From NCBI RefSeq assembly GCF_013155275.1, contig NZ_JABJXS010000001.1, positions 186,001 to 250,000 of the forward strand: a stretch of DNA of 64,000 bases. The letters run 5' to 3'. How positions within the stretch are numbered: the stretch's first letter is position 1; every line of letters begins with the position of its first letter. The stretch comes from Brenneria sp. hezel4-2-4. Lineage in GTDB: Bacteria; Pseudomonadota; Gammaproteobacteria; Enterobacterales; Enterobacteriaceae. This document shows positions 40,311 through 48,141 of this stretch, in pieces. Under the pieces are notes generated by a model. The model ran no database searches. It was not told where the DNA came from and worked only from the letters and a program-made list of their open reading frames with translations. The translations under genes and the position numbers were made by a program.

Positions 40311-40379
40311 AAAAGGCAAAAGTGGTAAATCGCCGAGGCTTAGATAAAAAATAACTATCAAATACCATTTTTGCCTTTT
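40311..40379. repeat. 17-bp inverted repeat in the yobF upstream spacer
   Basis: AAAAGGCAAAAGTGGTA (40311-40327) and TACCATTTTTGCCTTTT (40363-40379) are complementary with one mismatch around a 35-base loop. On the minus strand the stem ends in a T run, so it may be the terminator of the small ORF at 40448-40561; on the plus strand it also ends in Ts. The rest of the 331-bp yobF upstream region (40117-40447) holds the yobF-cspC promoter and no other gene. Confidence 0.65.
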
Positions 40380-40447
40380 ATAGACGGCGCTTTAAATCAA
40401 CAAGTAAGAAATGTCACTTTTTCTATAACTTTTCTTACTTTTTTTGA

Positions 40448-40561
40448 TTAGTCCAGCGATAACATAACAATAAACAATGGAACTAATAAAATAAGTAAAA
40501 TACAACTTATCCGCTTCCAACGTCTTTCTGATTTCCAACGTCTCTCTGATTTTGAACTCAT
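40448..40561 (-). CDS. Predicted small membrane protein, 37 residues
   Basis: A previously uncalled ORF of 37 residues: a basic N-terminal half with a tandem repeat (SERRWK occurs twice) and one hydrophobic segment from residue 18 to 35 (ISCILLILLVPLFIVMLS). GGGAGGA lies about ten bases before the ATG. The place corresponds to that of mgrB/yebO in E. coli (next to yobF-cspC), and the design (basic N-terminus, one membrane segment) recalls MgrB, but the C-terminal cysteine-containing part of MgrB is missing. Function not known; expression unproven. Confidence 0.5.
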   Translation of the reverse strand: MSSKSERRWKSERRWKRISCILLILLVPLFIVMLSLD

Positions 40562-40721
40562 ATTCCCGTACGTCCTCCCGACACAAAATTTAGGCATAAA
40601 ACCCTACTTTTTGTGTTTATCGGCAGACTCTGTGATTTTATTAGCTCAATTGTTCAGCGTATCGGGTAATCTGGGCTTATTGCGCATAAACAGTGCGGAT
40701 ATGCGCGTTAGGGTTAGACTT

Positions 40722-40733
40722 ACGTTGCAACGT
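40722..40733 (+). promoter_or_regulatory. Perfect 12-bp palindrome before the sit operon
   Basis: ACGTTGCAACGT is a perfect palindrome 52 bases before the leader ORF start, in the divergent 40562-40784 region. It could be an operator for the sit promoter. It does not match the MntR or Fur consensus that I know, so the regulator is not identified. Confidence 0.35.
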
Positions 40734-40784
40734 TACGTACGATTTATTAAATTATATCAATATTTTTGTTATCGAAGGAGCATT

Positions 40785-40928
40785 ATGAGTTTCATGCTCA
40801 TGTGCACACAGTTCATCACCCGCAGAGTCGTTCAACGCGCCATCAATATCCATCGCTCTCTTGACTTAAATGATATTGATAATTATTCTCAAAAACTATT
40901 TCCCGACTTGTTAAGGATGTTCGTATGA
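40785..40928 (+). CDS. Leader ORF chained to sitA, 47 residues
   Basis: The ATG at 40785 has GAAGGAG five bases upstream, a better ribosome binding site than that of sitA. The ORF encodes 47 residues (MSFMLMCTQFITRR ... LLRMFV), hydrophilic after a short apolar start, and its stop overlaps the sitA start as ATGA. All following sit genes are joined by the same ATGA overlap. I do not recognise the protein. It could be a real small protein or a leader for translational coupling. An ORF extension to 40611 lacks a good start. Confidence 0.6.
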   Translation: MSFMLMCTQFITRRVVQRAINIHRSLDLNDIDNYSQKLFPDLLRMFV

Positions 40929-41836
40929 ATGTTGTTCTGGCCCAGTTACCTCCTCTTTTGCGACGTATTGCGCTGTCGAGCGTCCTGATTATGTCTGTTT
41001 GCAGCGTCCAGGCGGCGGAAAAGCTTAAAGTCGTCACGACGTTCACCATCATTCAAGACATGGCGCAAAACATTGCGGGAGACGCCGCCATTGTCGAATC
41101 CATTACCAAGCCGGGGGCCGAAATTCATGACTACCAACCGACGCCGCGCGACATTGTTAAAGCGCAATCGGCCCAGTTGATATTATGGAACGGCATGAAT
41201 CTGGAACGCTGGTTTGAGCGTTTTTTTGAGAATGTCAAAGATGTTCCCGCCGTGGTGGTGACCGAAGGCATTACGCCGCTTCCCATCCGTGAAGGCGCCT
41301 ATAACGGCAACCCGAATCCGCACGCCTGGATGTCGCCTTCCAATGCGCTGGTCTATATTGAAAATATCCGGGCCGGACTGGTGAAGTATGACCCGGCGAA
41401 CGCGGAAACCTATAACCGCAACGCCAAAGCCTATGCGGAAAAAATCCAATCCATTGACTCGCCGTTGCGTGAGCGGTTGTCCCGTATTCCTGAACAGCAG
41501 CGCTGGCTGGTTACCAGCGAAGGCGCATTCAGCTATCTGGCAAAGGACTACCAGTTCAAGGAAGTCTATTTGTGGCCGATCAACGCCGATGAACAGGGAT
41601 CGCCTCAGCAGGTGCGTCGCGTGATTGATGTCGTCCGGCAGCAAAAAATCCCGGTGGTGTTCAGTGAAAGCACCATTTCAGACAAGCCGGCAAAGCAGGT
41701 CAGTAAAGAGACTGGCGCCAACTATGGCGGCGTACTCTATGTCGATTCTCTGTCAAACGAAAAAGGCCCGGTTCCGACCTACATTGACCTTTTACAAGTC
41801 ACCGTAGAAACCATCGCCAAAGGATTTGATCAATGA
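40925..41836 (+). CDS. sitA: Mn/Fe ABC transporter substrate-binding protein SitA
   Basis: A 303-residue periplasmic protein of the ZnuA/SitA/YfeA cluster 9 family. A signal peptide (about residues 1-30, ending VQA) precedes [14 protein letters not shown]. The metal ligands can be located: His in EIHDYQPTP (about 67), His in PHAWMSP (about 138), Glu in FSEST and Asp in YVDSLS. The family binds Mn2+ and Fe2+. RBS AAGGA eight bases upstream; start overlaps the leader ORF stop. Confidence 0.95.
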   Translation: MNVVLAQLPPLLRRIALSSVLIMSVCSVQAAEKLKVVTTFTIIQDMAQNIAGDAAIVESITKPGAEIHDYQPTPRDIVKAQSAQLILWNGMNLERWFERFFENVKDVPAVVVTEGITPLPIREGAYNGNPNPHAWMSPSNALVYIENIRAGLVKYDPANAETYNRNAKAYAEKIQSIDSPLRERLSRIPEQQRWLVTSEGAFSYLAKDYQFKEVYLWPINADEQGSPQQVRRVIDVVRQQKIPVVFSESTISDKPAKQVSKETGANYGGVLYVDSLSNEKGPVPTYIDLLQVTVETIAKGFDQ

Positions 41837-42735
41837 GCAGTGAGAGTGCTACAGCTACGCAATCATTAGAAGTCAACGATGTCTCCGTAACCTACGGCAA
41901 CGGACATCAGGCGATTCGTCATGCCTCTTTCGCATTGAACGGCGGCACGATTTGCGCGCTGGTCGGAGTCAACGGCAGCGGGAAATCCACCCTATTCAAA
42001 AGCATTATGGGTCTGGTGAAACCCACCGCCGGGCAAGTTCTGTTGAACAAAAAACCCATTGTTCAGGCTTTGAAACAGAATCTGGTCGCTTATGTTCCAC
42101 AAACCGAGGATGTGGACTGGAACTTTCCGGTGCTGGTCTCCGATGTGGTGATGATGGGACGATACGGGAAAATGAATTTTCTGCGTATTCCCAGTCAGCA
42201 GGATCGCGCCATCGTTGCCGAATCACTGGAACGCGTCGGTCTTTCGGCGCTACATCAACGGCAGATAGGCGAATTATCCGGCGGCCAGAAAAAACGGGTT
42301 TTTCTGGCGCGCGCGCTGGCGCAACAGGGCAGCGTGCTGCTACTGGACGAACCCTTTACCGGCGTGGATGTAAAAACAGAAAACGCGATTATCGACCTGC
42401 TGCGCACATTACGTAACGAGGGACATCTGATTCTGGTTGCGACGCATAATCTCGGCAGCGTCCCCGAGTTCTGCGATAACGTTATTTTGGTGAATCGTAC
42501 CGTGTTGGCCTCAGGGCCGACGCACAGTACGTTTACCCAGAGCAATCTGGAAAAGACCTTTGGCGGCGTTCTGCGTCACATTAACCTTGGCGGCCCGCAC
42601 CTTCACGATGATGATGATGCCCGAACGGTAACGGTGCTGACCGATGATGAGCGCCCCGCCGTTTTTTACGGCTCAACCAAAAGCGATCCTCCCGCTTCAC
42701 GCGCCATCGCTCCGGAGGAGAAAGAACACCAATGA
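41833..42735 (+). CDS. sitB: Mn/Fe ABC transporter ATP-binding protein SitB
   Basis: A 300-residue ABC ATPase. Walker [10 protein letters not shown] is near residue 44, the signature [16 protein letters not shown] near 148, and Walker [13 protein letters not shown] near 167. The C-terminal extension ([11 protein letters not shown]) is rich in His and Asp. It powers uptake of Mn2+/Fe2+ by SitABCD. Overlaps sitA and sitC by ATGA. Confidence 0.95.
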   Translation: MSSESATATQSLEVNDVSVTYGNGHQAIRHASFALNGGTICALVGVNGSGKSTLFKSIMGLVKPTAGQVLLNKKPIVQALKQNLVAYVPQTEDVDWNFPVLVSDVVMMGRYGKMNFLRIPSQQDRAIVAESLERVGLSALHQRQIGELSGGQKKRVFLARALAQQGSVLLLDEPFTGVDVKTENAIIDLLRTLRNEGHLILVATHNLGSVPEFCDNVILVNRTVLASGPTHSTFTQSNLEKTFGGVLRHINLGGPHLHDDDDARTVTVLTDDERPAVFYGSTKSDPPASRAIAPEEKEHQ

Positions 42736-43595
42736 TCGAACTGTTGCTACAGCCCTTTAGCTATAACTATATGGTGAAAGCTATCTGGGTCAGCGCCATA
42801 GTAGGCGGCGTTTGCGCCTTTCTCTCCGCCTATCTGATGCTTAAAGGCTGGTCATTGATGGGCGATGCGTTATCGCATTCCGTCGTTCCCGGTGTCGCCG
42901 GCGCCTATGCATTAGGTCTGCCGTATGCCGCCGGCGCTTTTTTTACCGGGATGCTGGCCGCGCTGGCCATGACCCTGATCCGGCACATCACCCGATTGCG
43001 CGAAGATGCGATTATCGGGTTTATTTTTTCAACCTTTTTCGCCGTCGGGCTGCTGATTATTTCACTTAATCCCACGTCGGTTAACGTTCAGTCCATTATC
43101 TTCGGCAATATCCTGGGTATCGCCGATGAAGACGTGCTTCAGGTTGAGATCATTATCGGTATTACCTTTATTATTCTGTGCCTGATATGGAAAGACCTGC
43201 TTGCGGTGTTCTTTGATGAAAACCATGCCCGGTCTATCGGCCTGTCGCCGCTGAAGCTGAAAATTCTGTTTTTTACCCTGCTTAGCGCCTGTACCGTCGC
43301 GGCGTTGCAAACCGTCGGGGCGATCCTGGTCATTGCGATGGTGATTACTCCCGGCGCGACGGCCTATCTGCTCACCGATCGATTCGGCCGTTTGGTGCTG
43401 ATCGCTATCGCGCTTGGCGCAATCACCAGCGCGGTCGGCGCCTACCTGAGCTTTTTCCTGGATGGCGCCACCGGAGGCGTCATCGTCACGTTGCAGACGG
43501 TGGTGTTCCTGCTGGCGTTTCTGTTTGCGCCCAAACACGGATTGCTCGCCTCGCGTCGCTTAAGCCGGCGCGAGCAAACGGGAGATGCGCTATGA
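42732..43595 (+). CDS. sitC: Mn/Fe ABC transporter permease SitC
   Basis: A 287-residue ABC-3 family permease with about eight hydrophobic segments. The segment [23 protein letters not shown] (seen from about residue 36) is typical of metal permeases of this family. It pairs with SitD to form the membrane channel. Overlaps both neighbours by ATGA. Confidence 0.94.
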   Translation: MIELLLQPFSYNYMVKAIWVSAIVGGVCAFLSAYLMLKGWSLMGDALSHSVVPGVAGAYALGLPYAAGAFFTGMLAALAMTLIRHITRLREDAIIGFIFSTFFAVGLLIISLNPTSVNVQSIIFGNILGIADEDVLQVEIIIGITFIILCLIWKDLLAVFFDENHARSIGLSPLKLKILFFTLLSACTVAALQTVGAILVIAMVITPGATAYLLTDRFGRLVLIAIALGAITSAVGAYLSFFLDGATGGVIVTLQTVVFLLAFLFAPKHGLLASRRLSRREQTGDAL

Positions 43596-44458
43596 GCCTG
43601 ATACTGAGTTGGATAGCAGAGCCGTTATCCTACCCGTTTATGCAGCGGGCGCTTATCGCCGCGGTGGTGACCGGGACGGTGTGCGCGGTATTGTCGTGCT
43701 ATCTGGTGCTGAAAGGCTGGTCATTGATGGGAGACGCGATTTCACACGCCGTTTTACCCGGTATCGTGGTTGCCTTTCTGCTGGGGATCCCGCTAGTGAT
43801 TGGTGCGTTTATTTCCGGCGTTTTCTGTGCGGTCGCCACCGGTTATGTCAAAGAGCATAGTCGGGTTAAAGAAGACACCGTGATGGGGATCATCTTTTCA
43901 GGCATGTTCGCGCTGGGGCTGGTGCTGTTTGCCCGTATCGATACCGACCAACACCTTAATCATATTCTGTTCGGTAATGTACTGGGGATCACCTCGCAGG
44001 AACTGACGCAGATACTGATTATCGCGGGAATTACGCTGGCGGTGATCCTGCTCAAGCGCCGGGATTTCATGCTCTACTGCTTCGATCCCAATCACGCGCG
44101 CGTTATCGGGTTGCCCGTCAAGCTGCTGCATTACGGCTTGCTCTGCCTGCTGGCGTTAACCATCGTCGCGTCATTGCAGGCCGTCGGCGTCATTCTGGTC
44201 ATCGCCATGCTTATCGCCCCGGGTATCATTGCGTTTATGCTCTGCAAGCGTTTCGACCTTATGCTGCTCGTGGCGACGCTGGTTTCCATCCTATCCTGTG
44301 TCGCCGGCACGATGATCAGTTTCTACATCGATGGCGCGACCGGCCCCTGTATCGTTATCGTCCAGGCGTTGTTCTTCGCCGTGGCGCTGAGTTATCACCA
44401 GTTGAAGCTTCATCGCCAGCCGGCCAATCAGGCCGCGGTAAACACCGTACCGCGCTGA
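43592..44458 (+). CDS. sitD: Mn/Fe ABC transporter permease SitD
   Basis: A 288-residue ABC-3 family permease, related to SitC across its length, with [19 protein letters not shown] near residue 40. Last gene of the chained sit operon. A short hairpin (CCGGCGGTTCTCTGCCGGT) lies 12 bases after its stop codon. Confidence 0.94.
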   Translation: MSLILSWIAEPLSYPFMQRALIAAVVTGTVCAVLSCYLVLKGWSLMGDAISHAVLPGIVVAFLLGIPLVIGAFISGVFCAVATGYVKEHSRVKEDTVMGIIFSGMFALGLVLFARIDTDQHLNHILFGNVLGITSQELTQILIIAGITLAVILLKRRDFMLYCFDPNHARVIGLPVKLLHYGLLCLLALTIVASLQAVGVILVIAMLIAPGIIAFMLCKRFDLMLLVATLVSILSCVAGTMISFYIDGATGPCIVIVQALFFAVALSYHQLKLHRQPANQAAVNTVPR

Positions 44459-44470
44459 TCCTCTCTGAAA

Positions 44471-44489
44471 CCGGCGGTTCTCTGCCGGT
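44471..44489 (+). terminator. Hairpin after sitD, first copy
   Basis: CCGGCGGTTCTCTGCCGGT folds into a short GC stem. A nearly identical sequence with one change lies at 44655-44673. Without a T run it is probably a partial terminator. Confidence 0.55.
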
Positions 44490-44523
44490 CAGACCGTTGA
44501 CTAACCTATTACCCTTTATTGAA

Positions 44524-44628
44524 CGGTAATAATGGAATGGAAGAGTAAAGCGTCCGCGCCAGGGATGGCGCGGTTCGAGCTTACAAGGATGTACTTGCAG
44601 CGTCTTTACGATCCATCCATCATTACCG
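44524..44628. repeat. Cloverleaf-like inverted repeat downstream of sitD
   Basis: The ends CGGTAATAATGGAATGGA and TCCATCCATCATTACCG form a long imperfect stem of about 28 bp continued by GTAAAGCG/CGTCTTTAC. Within it, CGCGCCAGGGATGGCGCG and TACAAGGATGTA make two further hairpins, giving a three-arm structure of 105 bp. No protein is encoded. The form suggests a small dispersed repeat. The rest of the 402-bp sitD-yniA spacer holds the two hairpins described and a yniA promoter region. Confidence 0.75.
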
Positions 44629-44654
44629 CTCACCGGACTTTGTCAGCAAACTCA

Positions 44655-44673
44655 CCGGCGGTTCTCCGCCGGT
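44655..44673 (+). terminator. Hairpin downstream of sitD, second copy
   Basis: CCGGCGGTTCTCCGCCGGT, a perfect version of the hairpin at 44471-44489, followed by TTCGCTTTT. It is the better terminator candidate of the two. Confidence 0.65.
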
Positions 44674-44860
44674 TTCGCTTTTCGTCCGCCGTGTTATTTT
44701 CAACAGCGTCTATACTTTTCTGCGGACATCCTTTCACCATTGCATCAATCGTCATCACTGTGCTGTAGATTCAGTTTTTATAAAGTTCAATAGATTACCG
44801 TAACGGCATGACCCAATCGCATAATCGGGTATCGGGCAACATCAACGGGAGAATGATCTT

Positions 44861-45721
44861 ATGTGGCAAGCTATCAGCCGGCTTTTGGAAGAACATCTCG
44901 GTGCTGCTGAAATTCAGGAACGCCGGGAACTGTCAGGCGGAGAGATGCACCCAGCCTGGTATATTCGTTATGGCGAGCATGAGGTTTTCGTCAAATGCGA
45001 CCTGCGCGAAATGCTGCCGAAGTTCACCGCGGAAGCCGATCAACTCGCCCTGCTGGCGCGTAGCGCTACCGTCAACGTGCCCGAGGTATACGGCGTCGGC
45101 AGCTCCCGTGATAACAGCTTTCTGCTGTTGCAGTTCCTGCCGGTAAAACCGCTGGATGCCCACAGCGCCTGGTGTCTTGGCGAGCAATTAGCGCGCTTGC
45201 ATCAATGGAGCGATCAGCCGCAGTTCGGCCTGGATTTTGATAACGATCTGTCGACCACGGTTCAGCCCAACTGTTGGCAGCGGCGTTGGTCGTCTTTTTT
45301 TGCCGAACAGCGTATTGGCTGGCAATTACAACTGGCTGCGGAAAAAGGCATGCATTTCGGTGAGGTTGATAGCCTGATTGCGCGCGTGGAACAACGGTTA
45401 GCCGGCCATCAGCCGCAGCCGTCGTTACTGCATGGCGACCTGTGGCCGGATAATTGCGCCAACAGCGATAATGGCTGTTATCTGTTCGATCCGGCATGTT
45501 ATTGGGGAGACAGAGAGTGCGATTTGGCGATGCTGCCCCTCTACCCGGCGTTGCCGCCGCAAATTTACGACGGCTACCAAAACATCTGGCCGCTGGATAA
45601 AAGCTTTATCGAACGGCAACCGGTCTATCAGATTTACTACCTGCTCAACCGCGCCAACCTGTTCGGCGGCAAGCACATTGTCGAAGCTCAGCAAGCGATA
45701 GAGCAACAGCTCTATTCCTGA
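44861..45721 (+). CDS. yniA: Fructosamine kinase family protein YniA
   Basis: A 286-residue kinase-fold protein related to fructosamine-3-kinases and aminoglycoside phosphotransferases. The catalytic loop LLHGDLWPDNC (about residues 189-199) and the metal-binding Asp in FDPACYWGDRECDLAM (about 208-223) are present. Fructosamine kinases repair glycated amines; the substrate of the bacterial proteins is less sure. Start with GGGAG upstream, matching homologues (MWQAISRLL). Confidence 0.92.
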   Translation: MWQAISRLLEEHLGAAEIQERRELSGGEMHPAWYIRYGEHEVFVKCDLREMLPKFTAEADQLALLARSATVNVPEVYGVGSSRDNSFLLLQFLPVKPLDAHSAWCLGEQLARLHQWSDQPQFGLDFDNDLSTTVQPNCWQRRWSSFFAEQRIGWQLQLAAEKGMHFGEVDSLIARVEQRLAGHQPQPSLLHGDLWPDNCANSDNGCYLFDPACYWGDRECDLAMLPLYPALPPQIYDGYQNIWPLDKSFIERQPVYQIYYLLNRANLFGGKHIVEAQQAIEQQLYS

Positions 45722-45784
45722 CCCCTCGCAGCGGTTGTACGGCAATCATGCGATTCCGGCGCCTACCGGCGCCGGAACGTCGAA

Positions 45785-46333
45785 CTAGGCCAGCAAGCCT
45801 AATAACCGCAGCGCCATATACCCCACTCCGGCAATCATCACCGGCAAAATATAGAGCGGGAAGAATTGCAGAAAAATGGTGTGACGCGGCACCACGACGC
45901 GCCCTTCCAGCTTCTCGCGGGTGCTGCTTTCGTTGCCTTTCGCTTTTTCCAGGATCAGTTGATCCTCAATGCCTTCTCGAATCGCCTTTACCTGCCGGGA
46001 CATGCGGGCGCCGGAAACCTGTAGCGCCAGGCCGACAAAAATCAGAATGTATATCAGCCAGAACATCAGGCTGGCGGCGATAAAAAAACGCGAGAAATCA
46101 GGAACCGGCGAGTTGTACCAGAAAATATTCAGGAACGGCGTATTAAACCGCACCATATCGATCATCAGATGCAGGAAATCCAGCAGCACCGCATCAATTC
46201 CCTGCTTTTTCTGCGTATAGGCATAAAGATAATTTGCCAGCGAAATAATCGTGGACAGCAAAGCCGGAATAAAAATGATCCATCCCGCGATACGTTTAAC
46301 CACCGCTAAGCGACCGGCCTGTTGATACGTCAT
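45785..46333 (-). CDS. yniB: YniB family membrane protein
   Basis: A 182-residue inner-membrane protein with hydrophobic segments near residues 15-37, 85-107 and 155-178 and a charged central loop (about 110-145). It is similar to E. coli YniB along its length. The function is unknown. The place between yniA and hxpB (yniC) is the same as in E. coli. Start ATG at 46333. Confidence 0.88.
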   Translation of the reverse strand: MTYQQAGRLAVVKRIAGWIIFIPALLSTIISLANYLYAYTQKKQGIDAVLLDFLHLMIDMVRFNTPFLNIFWYNSPVPDFSRFFIAASLMFWLIYILIFVGLALQVSGARMSRQVKAIREGIEDQLILEKAKGNESSTREKLEGRVVVPRHTIFLQFFPLYILPVMIAGVGYMALRLLGLLA

Positions 46334-46367
46334 GAGTTCCCCTTTGAGTGACGCACTGTTGTTATAC

Positions 46368-46400
46368 GCAACACGATGTTGCGTATAACAAGTGTATACC
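46368..46400. repeat. Perfect 14-bp inverted repeat between yniB and hxpB
   Basis: TTGTTATACGCAAC (46368-46381), spacer ACGAT, and its exact complement (46387-46400). It lies in the divergent 180-bp promoter region, 35 bases before the yniB start, so it may be an operator or a hairpin in the yniB leader. Confidence 0.7.
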
Positions 46401-46513
46401 TAAAACTTTAAGTTTATCATCAGTCAACGCATCAGCGCTCGACGGGCTTTATAAGCAACCGTTTAGCTTATAATAAGCCGTTACAATAACCTATGTATTA
46501 CGGAGCCACTCGC

Positions 46514-47179
46514 ATGACCTCTGCCCCCTCAATTCGCGCGGTAATTTTTGATATGGACGGCCTGCTGATCGATTCTGAACCCTTATGGGATATGGCCGAA
46601 CTTGAGGTCATCGCCTCACTGGGGATCGATACTTCGCTGCGGCAATCCATGCAGGATACGCTGGGATTACGCATTGATATGGTGGTTGATCTCTGGTATC
46701 AGCTTGCGCCCTGGAAGACCCCCAGCCGGGAAGTGGTTGTCGGCCGTATTATTGAACGGGCGATCGCCCTGGTCGCCGAGCGCCGCCCTTTACTGCCTGG
46801 TGTCGAACATGCTTTGCAACTCAGTCGCGAGCAAAATCGCAAAATCGGCCTGGCCTCGGCGTCGCCGCTGATGATGCAGCAACAGGTGTTGCGTATGTTC
46901 AATCTGGAACACTATTTTGACGCGCTGGCTTCGGCCGAAAATCTGCCCTATAGCAAGCCGCATCCGCAAGTCTATTTGAATGCGGCCGAACAGTTGGGCG
47001 TCTCGCCTTTACGGTGCGTCACGCTGGAAGATTCGGTGAACGGCATGATTGCGACCAAAGCGGCCCGAATGCGTTCCATTGTCGTACCCCAGGCGGAATT
47101 CAGCCAGGATCCGCGCTGGGCTTTGGCCGATCGCAAGCTTAGCTCGTTGCAACAGCTTGAGGCGGCGCATATTTCGTAA
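46514..47179 (+). CDS. hxpB: Hexitol/2-deoxyglucose-6-phosphate phosphatase HxpB
   Basis: A 221-residue HAD-family phosphatase (E. coli YniC). Motif I is FDMDGLLIDSEPLWD (about residues 11-25), motif II is LASASPL (about 115), and motif III/IV is KPHPQVYL and LEDSVNG. It dephosphorylates 2-deoxyglucose-6-phosphate and several hexitol phosphates. The ATG at 46514 follows CGGAG; an ATG seven codons upstream is too close to that site. Confidence 0.94.
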   Translation: MTSAPSIRAVIFDMDGLLIDSEPLWDMAELEVIASLGIDTSLRQSMQDTLGLRIDMVVDLWYQLAPWKTPSREVVVGRIIERAIALVAERRPLLPGVEHALQLSREQNRKIGLASASPLMMQQQVLRMFNLEHYFDALASAENLPYSKPHPQVYLNAAEQLGVSPLRCVTLEDSVNGMIATKAARMRSIVVPQAEFSQDPRWALADRKLSSLQQLEAAHIS

Positions 47180-47226
47180 ATAAAACCGAGGAAAGCCTGA
47201 AACGCTGCTGGAAAAACGCGGTAGCA

Positions 47227-47249
47227 TTGGCCGGAAAAAAACCGGCCAA
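47227..47249. terminator. Hairpin between hxpB and kdgF
   Basis: TTGGCCGG (47227-47234), seven As as loop, CCGGCCAA (47242-47249). It separates two convergent genes. Confidence 0.65.
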
Positions 47250-47261
47250 CCGCCAGGCGAT

Positions 47262-47594
47262 TTAAAGGAAATCGTCGCGTTTCGGTGAAAACGTGTCAAT
47301 CAATATACTGCCGTCTTCCAGCGCAACCACGCCGTGCATTTCGTCCTTTACCGCCATATAGGCATCACCGGTTTTCAGGACGCGTTTTTCACCTTCAATC
47401 ACCACTTCAAAACTGCCGGCGGCGACATAGGCAATCTGATCGTGAATATCATGCTTGTGAGGCGTCCCGATGGCGCCTTTGTCAAAATGCACGCAGACCA
47501 TCATCAGCTCATCACTCCAGGTCATGATCTTACGCTTGATCCCGCCGCCGAGCGCTTCCCACGGCGTTTCGTCGTCAATAAAATACCTTCTCAT
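47262..47594 (-). CDS. kdgF: Pectin degradation protein KdgF (uronate linearase)
   Basis: A 110-residue cupin that converts the cyclic unsaturated uronate released by lyases into the linear 5-keto-4-deoxyuronate. The metal ligands are visible: His46, His48 and Gln53 in PHKHDIHDQIAYV and His87 in KDEMHGVV; Asp and Phe of IDTFSP near the end line the active site. Start at 47594 by homology; an ATG one codon upstream is possible. In Dickeya kdgF sits next to kduI; here the neighbour is hxpB and kduI is not seen. Confidence 0.92.
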   Translation of the reverse strand: MRRYFIDDETPWEALGGGIKRKIMTWSDELMMVCVHFDKGAIGTPHKHDIHDQIAYVAAGSFEVVIEGEKRVLKTGDAYMAVKDEMHGVVALEDGSILIDTFSPKRDDFL

Positions 47595-47728
47595 CATTTC
47601 CCCTTATATTTCTATTACTCATCGGTATCGAACAAAGATGAGCGTGTCACGGTGACTACCGCCATCTTAGTGACATCAGCGCCAGATGAAACCTAAAATA
47701 AGCAAAATCATGACGCCCCTCAAGAAAT

Positions 47729-47749
47729 AAATAAAACATAATTTCATTT
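47729..47749. promoter_or_regulatory. KdgR box between kdgF and kduD
   Basis: AAATAAAACA, T, AATTTCATTT matches the KdgR consensus (AATRAAAYNNYRTTTYATT) at nearly all positions. It is 135 bases before kdgF and about 390 before kduD, so kdgF is the more likely target. KdgR represses pectin catabolism genes until 2-keto-3-deoxygluconate appears. Confidence 0.78.
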
Positions 47750-48021
47750 TTATTGAATTCACATCCCAATCAAACTATTATCCTGCTTAACAAGAAAGAG
47801 CCGGGCAATTGACGTTGTCACTGCCACGCAGCCTCATTTGTTCCGCCCGGTACTTTCTCCAAAGCGCTAAAGCGTCATTGTTGTTTTGTTGATGTCTGAA
47901 AGAGAGGCGAAAAGTTAAAAACGAGCAGGCGGTGTTGTTACCGATCTGCTCGATCCATTCCGGTGTGGGCACCAGACGCTGCACCTTTATCTGGGGCATG
48001 GTTGGCGAGGGTCCGGTTTTC
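47750..48021. other. Unexplained 270-bp part of the kdgF-kduD spacer
   Basis: No recognisable gene. A 70-codon minus-strand ORF (47787-47999) lacks a ribosome binding site and resembles nothing I know. GAGCAG and CTGCTC (about 47925-47953) can pair. Its length is more than two divergent promoters need. Confidence 0.4.
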
Positions 48022-48037
48022 GGTGACAGGGATCACG
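48022..48037 (+). promoter_or_regulatory. Candidate CRP site before kduD
   Basis: GGTGA, six-base spacer CAGGGA, TCACG: eight of ten core bases match the CRP consensus. It is 105 bases before the kduD start. Pectin catabolism genes are known to be CRP-activated. Confidence 0.55.
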
Positions 48038-48141
48038 TCAAGGTTAGCGAGTTACGTTAATCGCTTTCAGCCGGAATAACCGGTGTTCCCTACAGTAACA
48101 GCTAACGACGAATTATTGTCGCTTATAGAGAGATTAACGCT

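Noticed and set aside
47787-47999. 70-codon minus-strand ORF between kdgF and kduD
   Set aside because: No ribosome binding site and no recognisable similarity; kept only as part of the unexplained spacer.
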